A stretch of DNA of 64,000 nucleotides from JBBREP01 sp036501845 (GCA_036501845.1 DASXZO010000033.1:9113-73112), one strand, 5' to 3'; positions 27,100 through 35,615 are shown, counted from the stretch's first letter. Notes: generated from the letters alone by a model not told the origin. Program-made: numbers and translations.

Positions 27100-27362
27100 G
27101 TCCACCATTCCAGGGCGCGGAGGTACACGAGCGTGCCGACGAACGACATGGCCGCGAACACGATTGCGAGGTCGAAGTACACGTCGCGGTCGAATCCTTC
27201 GGCGAGCAGCAGCAGCGTGATCGTGGCGAAGGTCGACGTGAGTTGCATCGCCACGACGCGGTCCATCACGGAGCCGCGCACCGTCAGGAGCCCGGCCGCC
27301 ACGCCGAGCACCACGAACACCGCGGCTCCTGCGAGCCAGAGTGTGGAAGGCGCGATGGTCAC
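27096..27362 (-). CDS. mrpF: Cation/proton antiporter subunit F
   Basis: 88 residues from GTG 27362, overlapping the mrpE stop (GTGA). Three membrane helices; GSVMDRVVAMQLTSTFATI contains the DR pair that marks MrpF, and the C-terminal helix reads FDLAIVFAAMSFVGTLVYLR. It is a membrane subunit next to MrpE and MrpG. Confidence 0.85.
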   Translation of the reverse strand: MTIAPSTLWLAGAAVFVVLGVAAGLLTVRGSVMDRVVAMQLTSTFATITLLLLAEGFDRDVYFDLAIVFAAMSFVGTLVYLRALEWWT

Positions 27363-27850
27363 GATCCGGCCAGCACGTCGGCGAGTGTGGACGCCGGCTT
27401 CGGGACGAGGAGATGCAGAGTGGCGACGCCGCGATCCTCGTCGAGGTCCACCACGTAGTGGTTCGGTGACATCGACACGAGGATCGCGACCACGGCCTGG
27501 TGGGCGTCGCGCTCGGCGCGATCTGTGATCGGCATGAACGCGACCTCGCACATCTCGCCCCTCATGGAGCGACCGCGCAACTGGCCGACGAGCGCGCGGG
27601 TCACCAGCCATGTGTCGACCACGATTCGCCGGGGGAGCGCGGCCACCCAGCGCAACCAGGCCGCGTCGAAGCGAAGCACCATCCCGTCGCGGCTGGTCGC
27701 CAGTTGCCACACGGTGGCGCCGATCACCGCGGCGATCACACCGGTCACCACCTCGTCGGGCAGAACGGTGCTCGTGAGCACCAGCCACAGCACGAGCAGC
27801 AGTACAAACCGTTGTAGCCACGCGCCAGCGCGCCATGTGCGTCCGGGCAC
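27359..27850 (-). CDS. mrpE: Cation/proton antiporter subunit E
   Basis: 163 residues. Two N-terminal helices are followed by a cytoplasmic alpha/beta domain with PRRIVVDTWLVTRAL, SMSPNHYVVDLDEDR and LHLLVP, typical of MnhE. It is the first gene of the operon. The 154-bp gap to the divergent GH15 gene must hold the promoters of both. MrpE aids assembly of the complex and is not itself the ion path. Confidence 0.85.
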   Translation of the reverse strand: MPGRTWRAGAWLQRFVLLLVLWLVLTSTVLPDEVVTGVIAAVIGATVWQLATSRDGMVLRFDAAWLRWVAALPRRIVVDTWLVTRALVGQLRGRSMRGEMCEVAFMPITDRAERDAHQAVVAILVSMSPNHYVVDLDEDRGVATLHLLVPKPASTLADVLAGS

Positions 27851-28004
27851 GGCGGCGGACTACCCCTATCCCAGCCGTGTCAACCCGTCGTGTGAGCCCC
27901 TTCCGAGCGCGGTGGCGGTTCACGCGAGCGGTCGCCGGGTACGTCGGGCTCGTCCGAGTTGAGAGGAGGGCAACGTCGACACCCAGTCGCCGCATGATCC
28001 AACT

Positions 28005-29774
28005 GTGAACCTGCCGCACGTGCTACGTGACTACGCGTTGGTTGCCGACGGTGAGCGCGGCGCGGTGGTTGGCCCGCGCGGTGACATCGTGTGGCTCTGC
28101 TTCCCGCGGTGGGACTCCGAGCCGGTGCTCGCATCGCTGCTCGGCGGCCCCGGCGAGTACACCGTGCGCCCATCCGACACCCATTACGTGTGGGGCGGCC
28201 AGTACGACGACGACACTCTCCTCTGGCGCAGCCGGTGGATGGTGGGCGGGTCGATCGTCGAATGCGTGGAAGCGATGGACTTCCCGGGCGACTCCGAGCG
28301 GATGGTGCTCGTCCGCCAGGTGCGCGCGGTGGAAGGGCCGGCGTCGGTAGACGTGTCGCTCGCACTGCGCGCTCCCAACGGAGAGCTCGCGGGGATTCGG
28401 CCCCGGCGTCACGGCACCACCTGGGAACTCGAAACCGGTGGCACATCGATGCGTTGGACCGTTCCCGACGCCGCTCATTGGAGTCGCGGGGTGCTGACGC
28501 TGCACCTCGATCTCGAGCCAGGTACCCATGCCAACCTCGTGCTCGAGCTCTCTACCAAGCCGTTCACCACCGCGCCCCCGGACTGCGATCAAACCATCGC
28601 CGAGACGACCGAACGGTGGAGGAGCGCGGCGCGGCGGCTCCAGGGCTGTCGCGCCGAGCGCGATGCGCGCGCCGCGCTCACCCTCTTGCGCGGTTTGACC
28701 GCGTCGACCGGCGCGATGGTCGCGGCGGCGACCACCTCGCTTCCCGAGCGCGCCGACGAAGGACGCAACTACGACTACCGGTACGCGTGGATACGCGACC
28801 AGTGCTATGCCGGGCTGGCGGGCGCGCGTGCGGGCGAGGCCGGCTACGCGGTGCTCGATGACGCAGTGCGCTTCGTGTGTGAGCGGGTGCTCGACGACGG
28901 TCCTGCGTTGCGGCCGGCATACCGCGTTTCCGGTGAACCGGTGCCTCAGGAGCGCGATGCCGAGCTGCCCGGCTATCCCGGCGCGCCGCACGTGGTGTTC
29001 GGCAATCGTGCTGGAAGTCAGTTCCAACTCGATGTATTCGGTGAGGCGCTGCGACTGTGTGCCGCGGCGGCGGCCGCCGATCGCGCCGACGCCACACTCT
29101 GGCGTGCGGTCGACGTTGCAGTGGATGCGATCAAGAGTCGCTCGAGCGAGCCCGATGCCGGCGTGTGGGAACTGACACCGGCGTACTTCACGTCGAGCCG
29201 GCTGGCCTGCGTCTCCGGCTTGCGCGCGGTCGCGGCGCAGACGCCACCCGGGCCAACTGCGAATCGCTGGTTGGCGCTGGCCGACGCGATCACCGCCGAC
29301 GTGGCGTCGTGGGGCGTACATCACTCGGGCCGCTGGCGGCGCGCACGCGACGACGATCGCGTCGACGCGTCGCTACTCCTCGGCGCCTTGCGCGGCGCCG
29401 TGCCGTTCAACGACCCGCGCAGCGTCGGGCTCCTGCACGCGGTGTCCCACGATCTCGTGTCGGACGGGTACGTGTATCGCTATCTCGTCGACGGCGCGCC
29501 ACTCGGCGAACGCGAGGGGGCGTTCCTGATCTGCGGCTTCTGGCTGGCGCTCGCGCTCCACCAGCAGGGGCACGACGATGCCGCGGTCGCGCTGTTCGAG
29601 CGCAACCGCGCCGCGTGCGGCCCGGCGGGGATCTTCACCGAGGAGTACGACGTGCACGAACGTCAGCTCCGCGGCAACTTTCCCCAAGCATTCGTGCACG
29701 CGCTCCTCGTGGAAGCGGCCGTCACGCTGCCGCCCGACGAGTGGGGCGACAACACCGAGTGGAACGAGCACTGA
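28005..29774 (+). CDS. Glycoside hydrolase family 15 (glucoamylase/trehalase-like)
   Basis: 589 residues from GTG 28005. The N-terminal beta-sandwich (to about residue 220) is followed by the (alpha/alpha)6 barrel. GRNYDYRYAWIRDQCYAG (about 253-270) is the signature of the substrate pocket. A Glu in VWELTPAYF (about 388) matches the general acid, and FTEEYDVHERQLRGNFPQAF (about 544-563) holds the general base. Actinobacterial relatives hydrolyse trehalose or alpha-glucans. There is no signal peptide, so it is a cytoplasmic enzyme, probably turning over trehalose or glycogen under osmotic change. It diverges from the Mrp antiporter operon, which fits salt adaptation. An AGGAGG site sits 35 nt upstream of the GTG, too far to be its ribosome site. 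Confidence 0.87.
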   Translation: MNLPHVLRDYALVADGERGAVVGPRGDIVWLCFPRWDSEPVLASLLGGPGEYTVRPSDTHYVWGGQYDDDTLLWRSRWMVGGSIVECVEAMDFPGDSERMVLVRQVRAVEGPASVDVSLALRAPNGELAGIRPRRHGTTWELETGGTSMRWTVPDAAHWSRGVLTLHLDLEPGTHANLVLELSTKPFTTAPPDCDQTIAETTERWRSAARRLQGCRAERDARAALTLLRGLTASTGAMVAAATTSLPERADEGRNYDYRYAWIRDQCYAGLAGARAGEAGYAVLDDAVRFVCERVLDDGPALRPAYRVSGEPVPQERDAELPGYPGAPHVVFGNRAGSQFQLDVFGEALRLCAAAAAADRADATLWRAVDVAVDAIKSRSSEPDAGVWELTPAYFTSSRLACVSGLRAVAAQTPPGPTANRWLALADAITADVASWGVHHSGRWRRARDDDRVDASLLLGALRGAVPFNDPRSVGLLHAVSHDLVSDGYVYRYLVDGAPLGEREGAFLICGFWLALALHQQGHDDAAVALFERNRAACGPAGIFTEEYDVHERQLRGNFPQAFVHALLVEAAVTLPPDEWGDNTEWNEH

Positions 29775-29795
29775 CGAACGCGCGGCCTGTTCGCT

Positions 29796-30290
29796 TCAGC
29801 CGCGAAGCGCCCGTAGCACGGCGCCGCCCACGAGACCGTACGCGACGTGCGGCACGACATCGCTGATCCAGTCGGTGACGGTCCACTGCTGTGGATCGGT
29901 GACACCCAGGAGCGTCATCGGCGCGTTCCCCGCGATGAGCGCGGCGACTGTGGTCACGATGAGCGTGGTCGGCCAGGCCTCGGTTTCCTTGGCGAGCAGC
30001 AGACCCACGACGCCGCCACTGGCCACTCCGGCCGTCGAACCGAGCATCGATCCCAGACCAGACACACGATTCGAGCGAGCGTCGCCTTGGCCGGGTATGG
30101 CGACGTGCGCGCGCCGGGCGAGTTGCTCGACGCTGTCTTCCGGCGTGGTGCTGGCCGGGCGGGCGCGCAGCACCATGTCGGCGAAGGTCGCCGCGTTCAG
30201 CGCGGTGGTGCCTGCCGCGCCGGCGGCGAGCCCGTGGAGTAAGCGAGTGGTCGCGGAGCCGGCTGCGACCGGCTGCTGGCGTAGGCGCAT
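29796..30290 (-). CDS. Small membrane protein of unknown function
   Basis: 164 residues with about four hydrophobic, glycine/alanine-rich segments (LLHGLAAGAAGTTALNAATF, GSTAGVASGGVVGLLL, IVTTVAALIAGNAPM, AYGLVGGAVLRAL) and a soluble loop PASTTPEDSVEQLARR. It resembles DUF1440-like inner-membrane proteins, but I cannot assign it firmly. It lies between the GH15 gene (convergent) and the F420 oxidoreductase gene upstream on the same strand (54-nt gap), with which it may be co-transcribed. Confidence 0.65.
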   Translation of the reverse strand: MRLRQQPVAAGSATTRLLHGLAAGAAGTTALNAATFADMVLRARPASTTPEDSVEQLARRAHVAIPGQGDARSNRVSGLGSMLGSTAGVASGGVVGLLLAKETEAWPTTLIVTTVAALIAGNAPMTLLGVTDPQQWTVTDWISDVVPHVAYGLVGGAVLRALRG

Positions 30291-30344
30291 GGCGACGCCG
30301 ATACCCGAGAGTGCCTGCGGTCAACCGGCTGCGGCGGTGTGCGA

Positions 30345-31310
30345 TCAGCCGAGCTTGCGCAGTTCGGGGAGCAGCTCGGCTCGTGCCCAGTCGAAGAACG
30401 TGTCTTGGGCGTCGCCGCCTATCTGCACGAGTGCAATCTCGGTGAAGCCCGCGTCGGCGAACTTCTTCACCGCGCTCACATGCGCTTCGACATCGGCGCC
30501 GCACGGGATCTGTTGGGTGACATCCTCGTCGCGCACGGTGTCCGACGCAGCCGCGAAGTTGCTCGGCCCGGGAAGTTCGGCCATCACCGGCCAGCCACCG
30601 ACGGACCACCGGAACTGCTCGACCGCGCGCTTGACGGCGACATCCGTGTTGGCGTCGTACGACACTGGCACTTGGCCCACCACAGGCTTGCCCTGGCCGC
30701 CCGCGTTCTCGAAATGTTCGACGAGATCGGCATCGGGCTGCACCGCGATGAGCGCGTCGTGGCGCGCCGCGATCTCGCAGCTCCGCGACCCCGATGCCGC
30801 GACGCCGATTGCCGGCGGCCGATCCGGGAGGTCCCACAGCCGCGCGTGTTCGGTCGACAGGTGCTCGCCTCGGTATGTGACCGTGTGACCGGCGAACAAC
30901 TCGGTGATGATGTCGATCGCCTCCACGAGCATCTCGTGGCGCACATCGGTGGCGGGCCACGGGCGCCCGGTCACGTGCTCGTTCAGCCGCTCGCCGGCCC
31001 CGAGGCCGAGGGTGAAGCGACCGTCCGAGAGGAGCTGGATCGTCGCGGCCTTCTGCGCGACGACGGCCGGGTGGTAACGCATCGTCGGGCACGTCACATA
31101 CGTCATCAGCTCCACGTGTTCGGTTGCGTGCGCGACTGCGCCCAGCACCGACCAGGTATACGGCGAATGCCCCTGCGCCTCGAGCCACGGGAAGTAGTGA
31201 TCGCTCGCGGCGAGGAAGTCGAAGCCCACCTCCTCGGCGCGAACGGCATCGGCCACGAGTTGCTTGGCGCCCGACTGCTCGCCCATGAGGGTGTAACCGA
31301 TGGCAACCAC
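30345..31310 (-). CDS. F420-dependent luciferase-like oxidoreductase (F420-G6PDH-like)
   Basis: 321 residues from GTG 31310. Typical luciferase-like TIM-barrel features of the F420 subgroup are present: FDFLAASDHYFPWLEAQGHSP near the N terminus, ELMTYVTCPTMRYHPA, FTLGLGAGERLNEHV and PAIGVAASGSRS. The pattern fits the group of F420-dependent glucose-6-phosphate dehydrogenase relatives (TIGR03557). It transfers hydride between coenzyme F420 and an unknown alcohol or sugar. A 24-residue membrane peptide gene lies 10 nt upstream on the same strand. With the protein at 61018-62052 it indicates that this organism makes F420. Confidence 0.85.
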   Translation of the reverse strand: MVAIGYTLMGEQSGAKQLVADAVRAEEVGFDFLAASDHYFPWLEAQGHSPYTWSVLGAVAHATEHVELMTYVTCPTMRYHPAVVAQKAATIQLLSDGRFTLGLGAGERLNEHVTGRPWPATDVRHEMLVEAIDIITELFAGHTVTYRGEHLSTEHARLWDLPDRPPAIGVAASGSRSCEIAARHDALIAVQPDADLVEHFENAGGQGKPVVGQVPVSYDANTDVAVKRAVEQFRWSVGGWPVMAELPGPSNFAAASDTVRDEDVTQQIPCGADVEAHVSAVKKFADAGFTEIALVQIGGDAQDTFFDWARAELLPELRKLG

Positions 31311-31320
31311 GTCGCTCGTC

Positions 31321-31395
31321 CTACGCCCGGCGCACGAAGTAGATGATCAGGACAATGAGCAAGATGAACACAAGCGTTCCGGCACCGATGTACAT
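31321..31395 (-). CDS. 24-residue single-helix membrane peptide
   Basis: The peptide starts MYIGAGTLVF, continues with an Ile/Leu/Val stretch (ILLIVLIIYF) and ends VRRA before TAG. It is one membrane helix with a basic cytoplasmic end. A strong ribosome site GAGGGG lies 6 nt before the ATG at 31395, much better than most sites in this window, and the stop is 10 nt before the F420 oxidoreductase start. Similar tiny hydrophobic proteins of the MxIGxGTLxxI type are common in bacteria but mostly uncharacterised. It was missed by length filters. The function is unknown; it may stabilise a membrane complex. Confidence 0.7.
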   Translation of the reverse strand: MYIGAGTLVFILLIVLIIYFVRRA

Positions 31396-31480
31396 ACGCA
31401 CCCCTCTTCAGTAGGTAGAGGTAGGCCGTACCCGGCGCGGCCAACTGCGAAAACGTCGTTGCCGTACGAATGCGGCGACG

Positions 31481-33154
31481 TCAGCCGGCGTGTGCGGGCG
31501 GCGCGTTCTCCTTTTGCTCTTCGTACTCGGCGGGAATGTTCGGCACGAGGAGTGACAGCAACGCGCCGATCATCACGACGATCGCGGCGAACGCGATGGC
31601 CGGCCGCGCGGCTTCGGTGATGGCGTCGGTGACGATGGCTTCGACCTGCGCGGCATGCGCCGTGCTGGTGTGTGGCGGCGCGCCACCACCGATACCACTC
31701 GATACGCCGTGCACGATCTGCTCGCGTGCGGCCACCGGAATGCCAGGAGCCCGCGCGAGGTCGTGCCGCACGTGGCTCACTGCCTGCGACACGAAGATCG
31801 CGCCGATGAGGGCAATGCCGAGCGCGGTGCCGACCTGGCGCACCATTCCCGCCGCGCCGCTCGCAGAGCCGGCCTTGCGCGGTGGGATGTCGCTCAACAC
31901 CACATTCGTGAGCTGGCTCGTGGCGAACCCGATACCGATGCCGTGGAGCAGGAGCCCGGGGAGCAGCGAGAGGAACGTGGTGTGGTTCGAGAACGCGATG
32001 TAATAACCCCAAATGCCTGCGCTCTCGAGGGTGAGGCCTACAGTGATCACGTACTTCGGGCCGAAGCGGTGGCTCAGACGGCCACCGATCCCGCCGCCGA
32101 CGAACGCCATCGCGCCGGCGGGGAGCAGCCAGGTGCCACTACTGATCGCCGAGAGGTGCCGGCCGGCCTGCAAGAAGATCGGCAACACGAAGAAGGCACC
32201 GAACTCGCCCATTGCCAGCACGATCGTGTTGATGAGGCCGTAACGAAAGCCGCGGTGCACGAGGTCGGTGAAGTCGAACACCACTGGTCGGCCTTGGCGC
32301 ACGCGCCGCAGTTCCACCATGACGAACAGCGAGAGCAGAATCACCGCGAGCAGCAGCGACACGGGCACCATCGACACGCCGCCGATGGGCCACTTCCAGC
32401 CGCCGATCTTCTGGTCGCCGATCGGTGTCCACCAGCCGTACCGCTCCGCTTCGATGATGCCGAACACGAGCGCGAGGAGGCCGAGGGTGACGGTGACCAC
32501 GCCCGGTACGTCGGCGCCGGACGCGTTGTCGTCCTTCGAGTCCTTCACGAAGAAGTAGGCGGCGATGATCGCGAGCGGCGCGATGATCACGTTCACGCGG
32601 AACGCCCAGCGCCACGAGTAGTCGCTCGTGAGCACGCCACCGATGTAGGGCCCGAGCGCACCCGCCCCGCCGGCCACGGCGCCCCACACCGCGAACGCCA
32701 TGCCGCGTTCACGGCCCCGGAACGTGGCCGAGATGATCGACAGCGTGGCCGGAAGCATCATCGCCGCGCCGATGCCCTCGAGGAACGACTCACCCGCGAA
32801 GAGTTGGAGCGGCGACTGCGACACCGAGGCGATGAACGAGCCGACCGCGAACAGCGCCGCGCCCACGAAAAACAGCTTGCGGCGCCCGACGATGTCGCCC
32901 AGCCGGCCGAAGCTGATCAGGAGCGACGCGAAGATCAGCGAGTAACCCGAGATCACCCACTGCAACGACGACACCTGCGTGTGGAAGTCGCGGATGATCG
33001 TGGGGACGGCAACGTTGAGGATCGTGTTGTCGAGCACGATGATGAACAACGAACTCGACAGGATGACGAGTGCGATCCAGCGCTTGGGGTCGGCGGGGCC
33101 GGCAGCTGCCCATCCGCCCGCGCCAGTCTGAGGTGGTGCCGTCGTCGAAGTCAT
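31481..33154 (-). CDS. MFS exporter, DHA2 family (EmrB/QacA-like, 14 helices)
   Basis: 557 residues and about 14 membrane helices. Motif D1 LDNTILNVAVPTI, motif A GRLGDIVGRRKLF and motif C GGAGALGPYIGG show a drug/proton antiporter of the DHA2 family, which exports drugs, dyes or lipids. After the last helices comes a short acidic tail (EYEEQKENAPPAHAG). A loop between helices 13 and 14 is long and polar (PGIPVAAREQIVHGVSSG). No TetR or MarR gene is next to it, but an operator-like inverted repeat touches the start codon. Confidence 0.9.
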   Translation of the reverse strand: MTSTTAPPQTGAGGWAAAGPADPKRWIALVILSSSLFIIVLDNTILNVAVPTIIRDFHTQVSSLQWVISGYSLIFASLLISFGRLGDIVGRRKLFFVGAALFAVGSFIASVSQSPLQLFAGESFLEGIGAAMMLPATLSIISATFRGRERGMAFAVWGAVAGGAGALGPYIGGVLTSDYSWRWAFRVNVIIAPLAIIAAYFFVKDSKDDNASGADVPGVVTVTLGLLALVFGIIEAERYGWWTPIGDQKIGGWKWPIGGVSMVPVSLLLAVILLSLFVMVELRRVRQGRPVVFDFTDLVHRGFRYGLINTIVLAMGEFGAFFVLPIFLQAGRHLSAISSGTWLLPAGAMAFVGGGIGGRLSHRFGPKYVITVGLTLESAGIWGYYIAFSNHTTFLSLLPGLLLHGIGIGFATSQLTNVVLSDIPPRKAGSASGAAGMVRQVGTALGIALIGAIFVSQAVSHVRHDLARAPGIPVAAREQIVHGVSSGIGGGAPPHTSTAHAAQVEAIVTDAITEAARPAIAFAAIVVMIGALLSLLVPNIPAEYEEQKENAPPAHAG

Positions 33155-33178
33155 GGATCGGGAAGTACTACCCGATCC
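33155..33178. promoter_or_regulatory. Inverted repeat directly before the MFS start codon
   Basis: GGATCGGG (33155-33162) and CCCGATCC (33171-33178) are perfect 8-bp arms around AAGTACTA. On the transcript the element ends on the base before the ATG and leaves no room for a Shine-Dalgarno site. Either a repressor binds here and the message is leaderless, or the hairpin blocks translation. A similar GGTCGGGGTACTACG lies 20 nt further up. Size and shape fit a TetR-type operator. Confidence 0.5.
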
Positions 33179-33256
33179 GGCATGATGTTCCGGGAAAGGT
33201 CGGGGTACTACGTGTGGCCGAGCAGCGGAGCCGCGCCCGCACCGCGCCGCGGGAGG

Positions 33257-33571
33257 TCAGACGCAGAGCACCTCGTCGAGACCAGTGAGATGCAAGACCC
33301 GTTGCGCCGCGGGTGAGAGGGCGACCACACGGAACTCCCGCCCTTCATCGACGAGCGAACGCCGCGCGTTCACGAGCGCCTGCATCCCCGACGAATCGAG
33401 GAAGCTGACATCGGTGAGGTCGAGATCGATCCGGCCAGAGGTGACATCGCCGTAGCGGCGCACGTCATCCTGAAATCGCACGGCGTCGGCGAGGTCGAGC
33501 TCACCGGACACCTCGAGTGTCACCGCGCCGTCGACCTGCCGGAAATTGATGTGGTATTGGCACGCAGGCAT
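33257..33571 (-). CDS. STAS-domain anti-sigma factor antagonist
   Basis: 104 residues from ATG 33571; the longer start at 33646 adds an unlikely Pro/Cys-rich stretch. The fold is readable: VTLEVSGELDLADAVRF, then IDLDLTDVSFLDSSGMQALVNA, where the Ser after LD is the phosphorylation site of SpoIIAA/RsbV proteins. It frees a sigma factor by binding its anti-sigma kinase when dephosphorylated. A possible phosphatase is the CHASE3-SpoIIE protein at 8616-10034. No kinase or sigma gene is adjacent. Confidence 0.85.
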   Translation of the reverse strand: MPACQYHINFRQVDGAVTLEVSGELDLADAVRFQDDVRRYGDVTSGRIDLDLTDVSFLDSSGMQALVNARRSLVDEGREFRVVALSPAAQRVLHLTGLDEVLCV

Positions 33572-33667
33572 CACCGTCGAAAATGGTGGCGTCGTGACGC
33601 GGCGTATGCAAGGCCCTGAGCACGAATTGAAGGGGCGCGGATGCATGCGGCAGCGGTTGTGTCGTGC

Positions 33668-34510
33668 TCAGCGCGGGTGGCGCCGCTGACTCTCGAAACG
33701 CGCGAGCAGTTCGGTGCGCCGGGCCACGGCCTCCTCGCGTTCCTTCACGAGCTGCTCACGCCGAGCGAGCAGCGCAAGGCGCTGCTCGGCGTCGATCTCG
33801 GGGGTCGGACGGAGGTAGTAACCACGGCCACTCGACGTATGGATGAGCGCCGGGCCCGTCGGTTCGAGCTTGCGCCGAAGCGCGCTGATGTGCACCTGCA
33901 CCGTATTGCGGCGGGCGAGATCGAGGCCGCCGGCCTCGGCGAGCGCCTCGACGCTCACGGGCTCGTTGGGTGACGCGGTCAAGCGCGCCAACATCGCGAA
34001 CTCCGTCGGAGTCAGTCGTACGCGATGGCCGCGACGTGCCACCTCGTGGGTTTTGGCATCGAGTGTGAGGTCGCCGAGCGGACCGCGTCGTAGTGCCGCG
34101 CGGCTCCTGACGAGCTGGTCGATCCTCGCATAGAGCTCCTCGATCGCGACTGGTTCGATGGCATGGTCGTCGATACGGAGCTCGACGGCCAGCAGCCGGT
34201 GCTCGACATCTCCGCGTGCGGTCACGACGAGGACAGGCAGCCGCGCCGCGACCTTCAACCAGCGAAGGGCGTCGCGCAGGTCGGCCGGCTGCGATTCCGA
34301 TGCATGCACGAGTGCCACGTCGGGCCACTCGGTGCGTACCGCCGTGGGGATGGCGTTCAGCGGGCTGACGACGTGGACGGACCACGTCGTTTGGGCGCGG
34401 GCCATCAGCGCCTTCGCAGCATCATCGAGCCAGGCGCGGGCGTCGCCGGTCAACAGGAGCCGTCGGATGACTCGAATACTACGGGTATCCGTCAATCGCC
34501 TCTTCGCCAT
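33668..34510 (-). CDS. OmpR-type regulator with degenerate receiver domain and coiled-coil tail
   Basis: 280 residues from ATG 34510 (TTG 34516 possible). Residues 15-125 have the length and strand/helix pattern of a receiver, but the key residues are lost. LLLTGDAR stands where the acidic pair should be, VALVHASES has His in place of the phosphoacceptor Asp, and DDHAIEPVA has Glu in place of the conserved Lys. Residues 140-235 form a sound winged helix (RLTPTEFAMLARL, TVQVHISALRRKL, HTSSGRGYYLRP). A charged coiled-coil of about 45 residues follows. So it is probably a phosphorylation-independent DNA binder. It diverges from cheB with only 34 nt between starts. Confidence 0.82.
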   Translation of the reverse strand: MAKRRLTDTRSIRVIRRLLLTGDARAWLDDAAKALMARAQTTWSVHVVSPLNAIPTAVRTEWPDVALVHASESQPADLRDALRWLKVAARLPVLVVTARGDVEHRLLAVELRIDDHAIEPVAIEELYARIDQLVRSRAALRRGPLGDLTLDAKTHEVARRGHRVRLTPTEFAMLARLTASPNEPVSVEALAEAGGLDLARRNTVQVHISALRRKLEPTGPALIHTSSGRGYYLRPTPEIDAEQRLALLARREQLVKEREEAVARRTELLARFESQRRHPR

Positions 34511-34544
34511 GGTCAAAGCGCAGGTCGTGGGGTAGACCGAACTC

Positions 34545-35615
34545 GTGCCGGCGCGCGAAATCGCCCCAGAATCGCAACGTGAAGAGGCGGGGTCCCCGCC
34601 ATCGAAGGTTGTCTGCGTCGGCGCGTCGGCCGGCGGGGTGGAAGCGCTCGGTGAGCTCGTATCGGGCCTGGCTCCCGACCTGGACGCGGCGGTGGTGATC
34701 GTGCTGCACCTCTCGGCAGCGAGCCCGGGACTCCTTGCGACGATCCTTCAGCGCCGATCGCAGCTCCCGGTCGGCGCCGCCGAGGATCTGATGCCGATCC
34801 GGCGCGGCACGGTTGTGGTTGCCCAACCCGATGCGCACCTGCTCGTGCACAAGGAACATTTCCGCGTGGCGCGCGGCCCCCGCGAGAACGGTCACCGCCC
34901 TTCGATCGACGCGCTATTTCGCAGCGCCGCGGTCACGTGGGGCAGGCACAGCGTTGTTGTGGTGTTGACCGGCGCGCTCGATGACGGTGCCGCCGGCGCC
35001 GCGGCGATCGCGGCGGCGGGCGGCACCGTGATTGCGCAGGATCCGGACGATGCAACTGTGCCCGATATGCCGCGCCACGCGTGCGAGCGTGTGCCCGATG
35101 CCAAGGTCGCACCGCTTGCCGACATCCCCGAACTCATCGCCCAGGTGGTGAAGACCGTGACCGACCACGTCGCCGACGAAGCGCTCCACCCATTCGCGAC
35201 TACCGAGACGGCGATCGCGGCGGGTGCACCGCCGCTCGCTCATTGGCCGGGTGATGCCGTCGCCGCCGGCCTCTCGTGCCCCGACTGCGACGGCTCGCTG
35301 TTCATGGTGCCCAGCGACGGCTATCGCTTGCGCTGCCGCGTCGGGCACGCGTGGACCTATGAGGGGCTCGCCGCGCAACACGACAGCGAGCTCGAGGCGG
35401 CACTGGCGCTCGCCGCCCGCATCATCAGCGACGACCTCACGGTCCAAGACCGGCTCGCGGAGCGCGCTCGCGATCATGAGCGCCGTTTCGCGCTCGCACG
35501 CATCGACGCACGCCGCGCCGAGGGTCGCCACCTCCTCACCGTGCTCGAAGCCATCATCCGCCGCATCGGAGATCCGCTCGCCCCGGCCGCCGAACCGTCG
35601 GAACAACCCGGATAG
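34545..35615 (+). CDS. CheB-type methylesterase without receiver, with zinc-ribbon tail
   Basis: 356 residues from GTG 34545. The catalytic triad is visible: Ser28 in VGASAGGVEAL, His55 in VIVLHLSA and Asp147 in LTGALDDGAAG. There is no N-terminal receiver, so activity is not set by phosphorylation. After the esterase domain (to about 200) comes CPDCDGSLF...RLRCRVGHAW, a four-ligand zinc ribbon seen in stand-alone CheB proteins paired with CheR-PAS proteins. It hydrolyses methyl-glutamate esters or deamidates glutamine. The CheR gene follows after 11 nt. No chemoreceptor, CheA, CheW or flagellar gene is in the window, so the target is unlikely to be classical chemotaxis. Confidence 0.87.
   Translation: MPAREIAPESQREEAGSPPSKVVCVGASAGGVEALGELVSGLAPDLDAAVVIVLHLSAASPGLLATILQRRSQLPVGAAEDLMPIRRGTVVVAQPDAHLLVHKEHFRVARGPRENGHRPSIDALFRSAAVTWGRHSVVVVLTGALDDGAAGAAAIAAAGGTVIAQDPDDATVPDMPRHACERVPDAKVAPLADIPELIAQVVKTVTDHVADEALHPFATTETAIAAGAPPLAHWPGDAVAAGLSCPDCDGSLFMVPSDGYRLRCRVGHAWTYEGLAAQHDSELEAALALAARIISDDLTVQDRLAERARDHERRFALARIDARRAEGRHLLTVLEAIIRRIGDPLAPAAEPSEQPG

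Noticed and set aside
31655..33316. A 553-codon open frame antisense to the DHA2 exporter
   Set aside because: The composition is extreme (Arg, His, Glu), no motif is present, and the minus strand encodes an unmistakable transporter.
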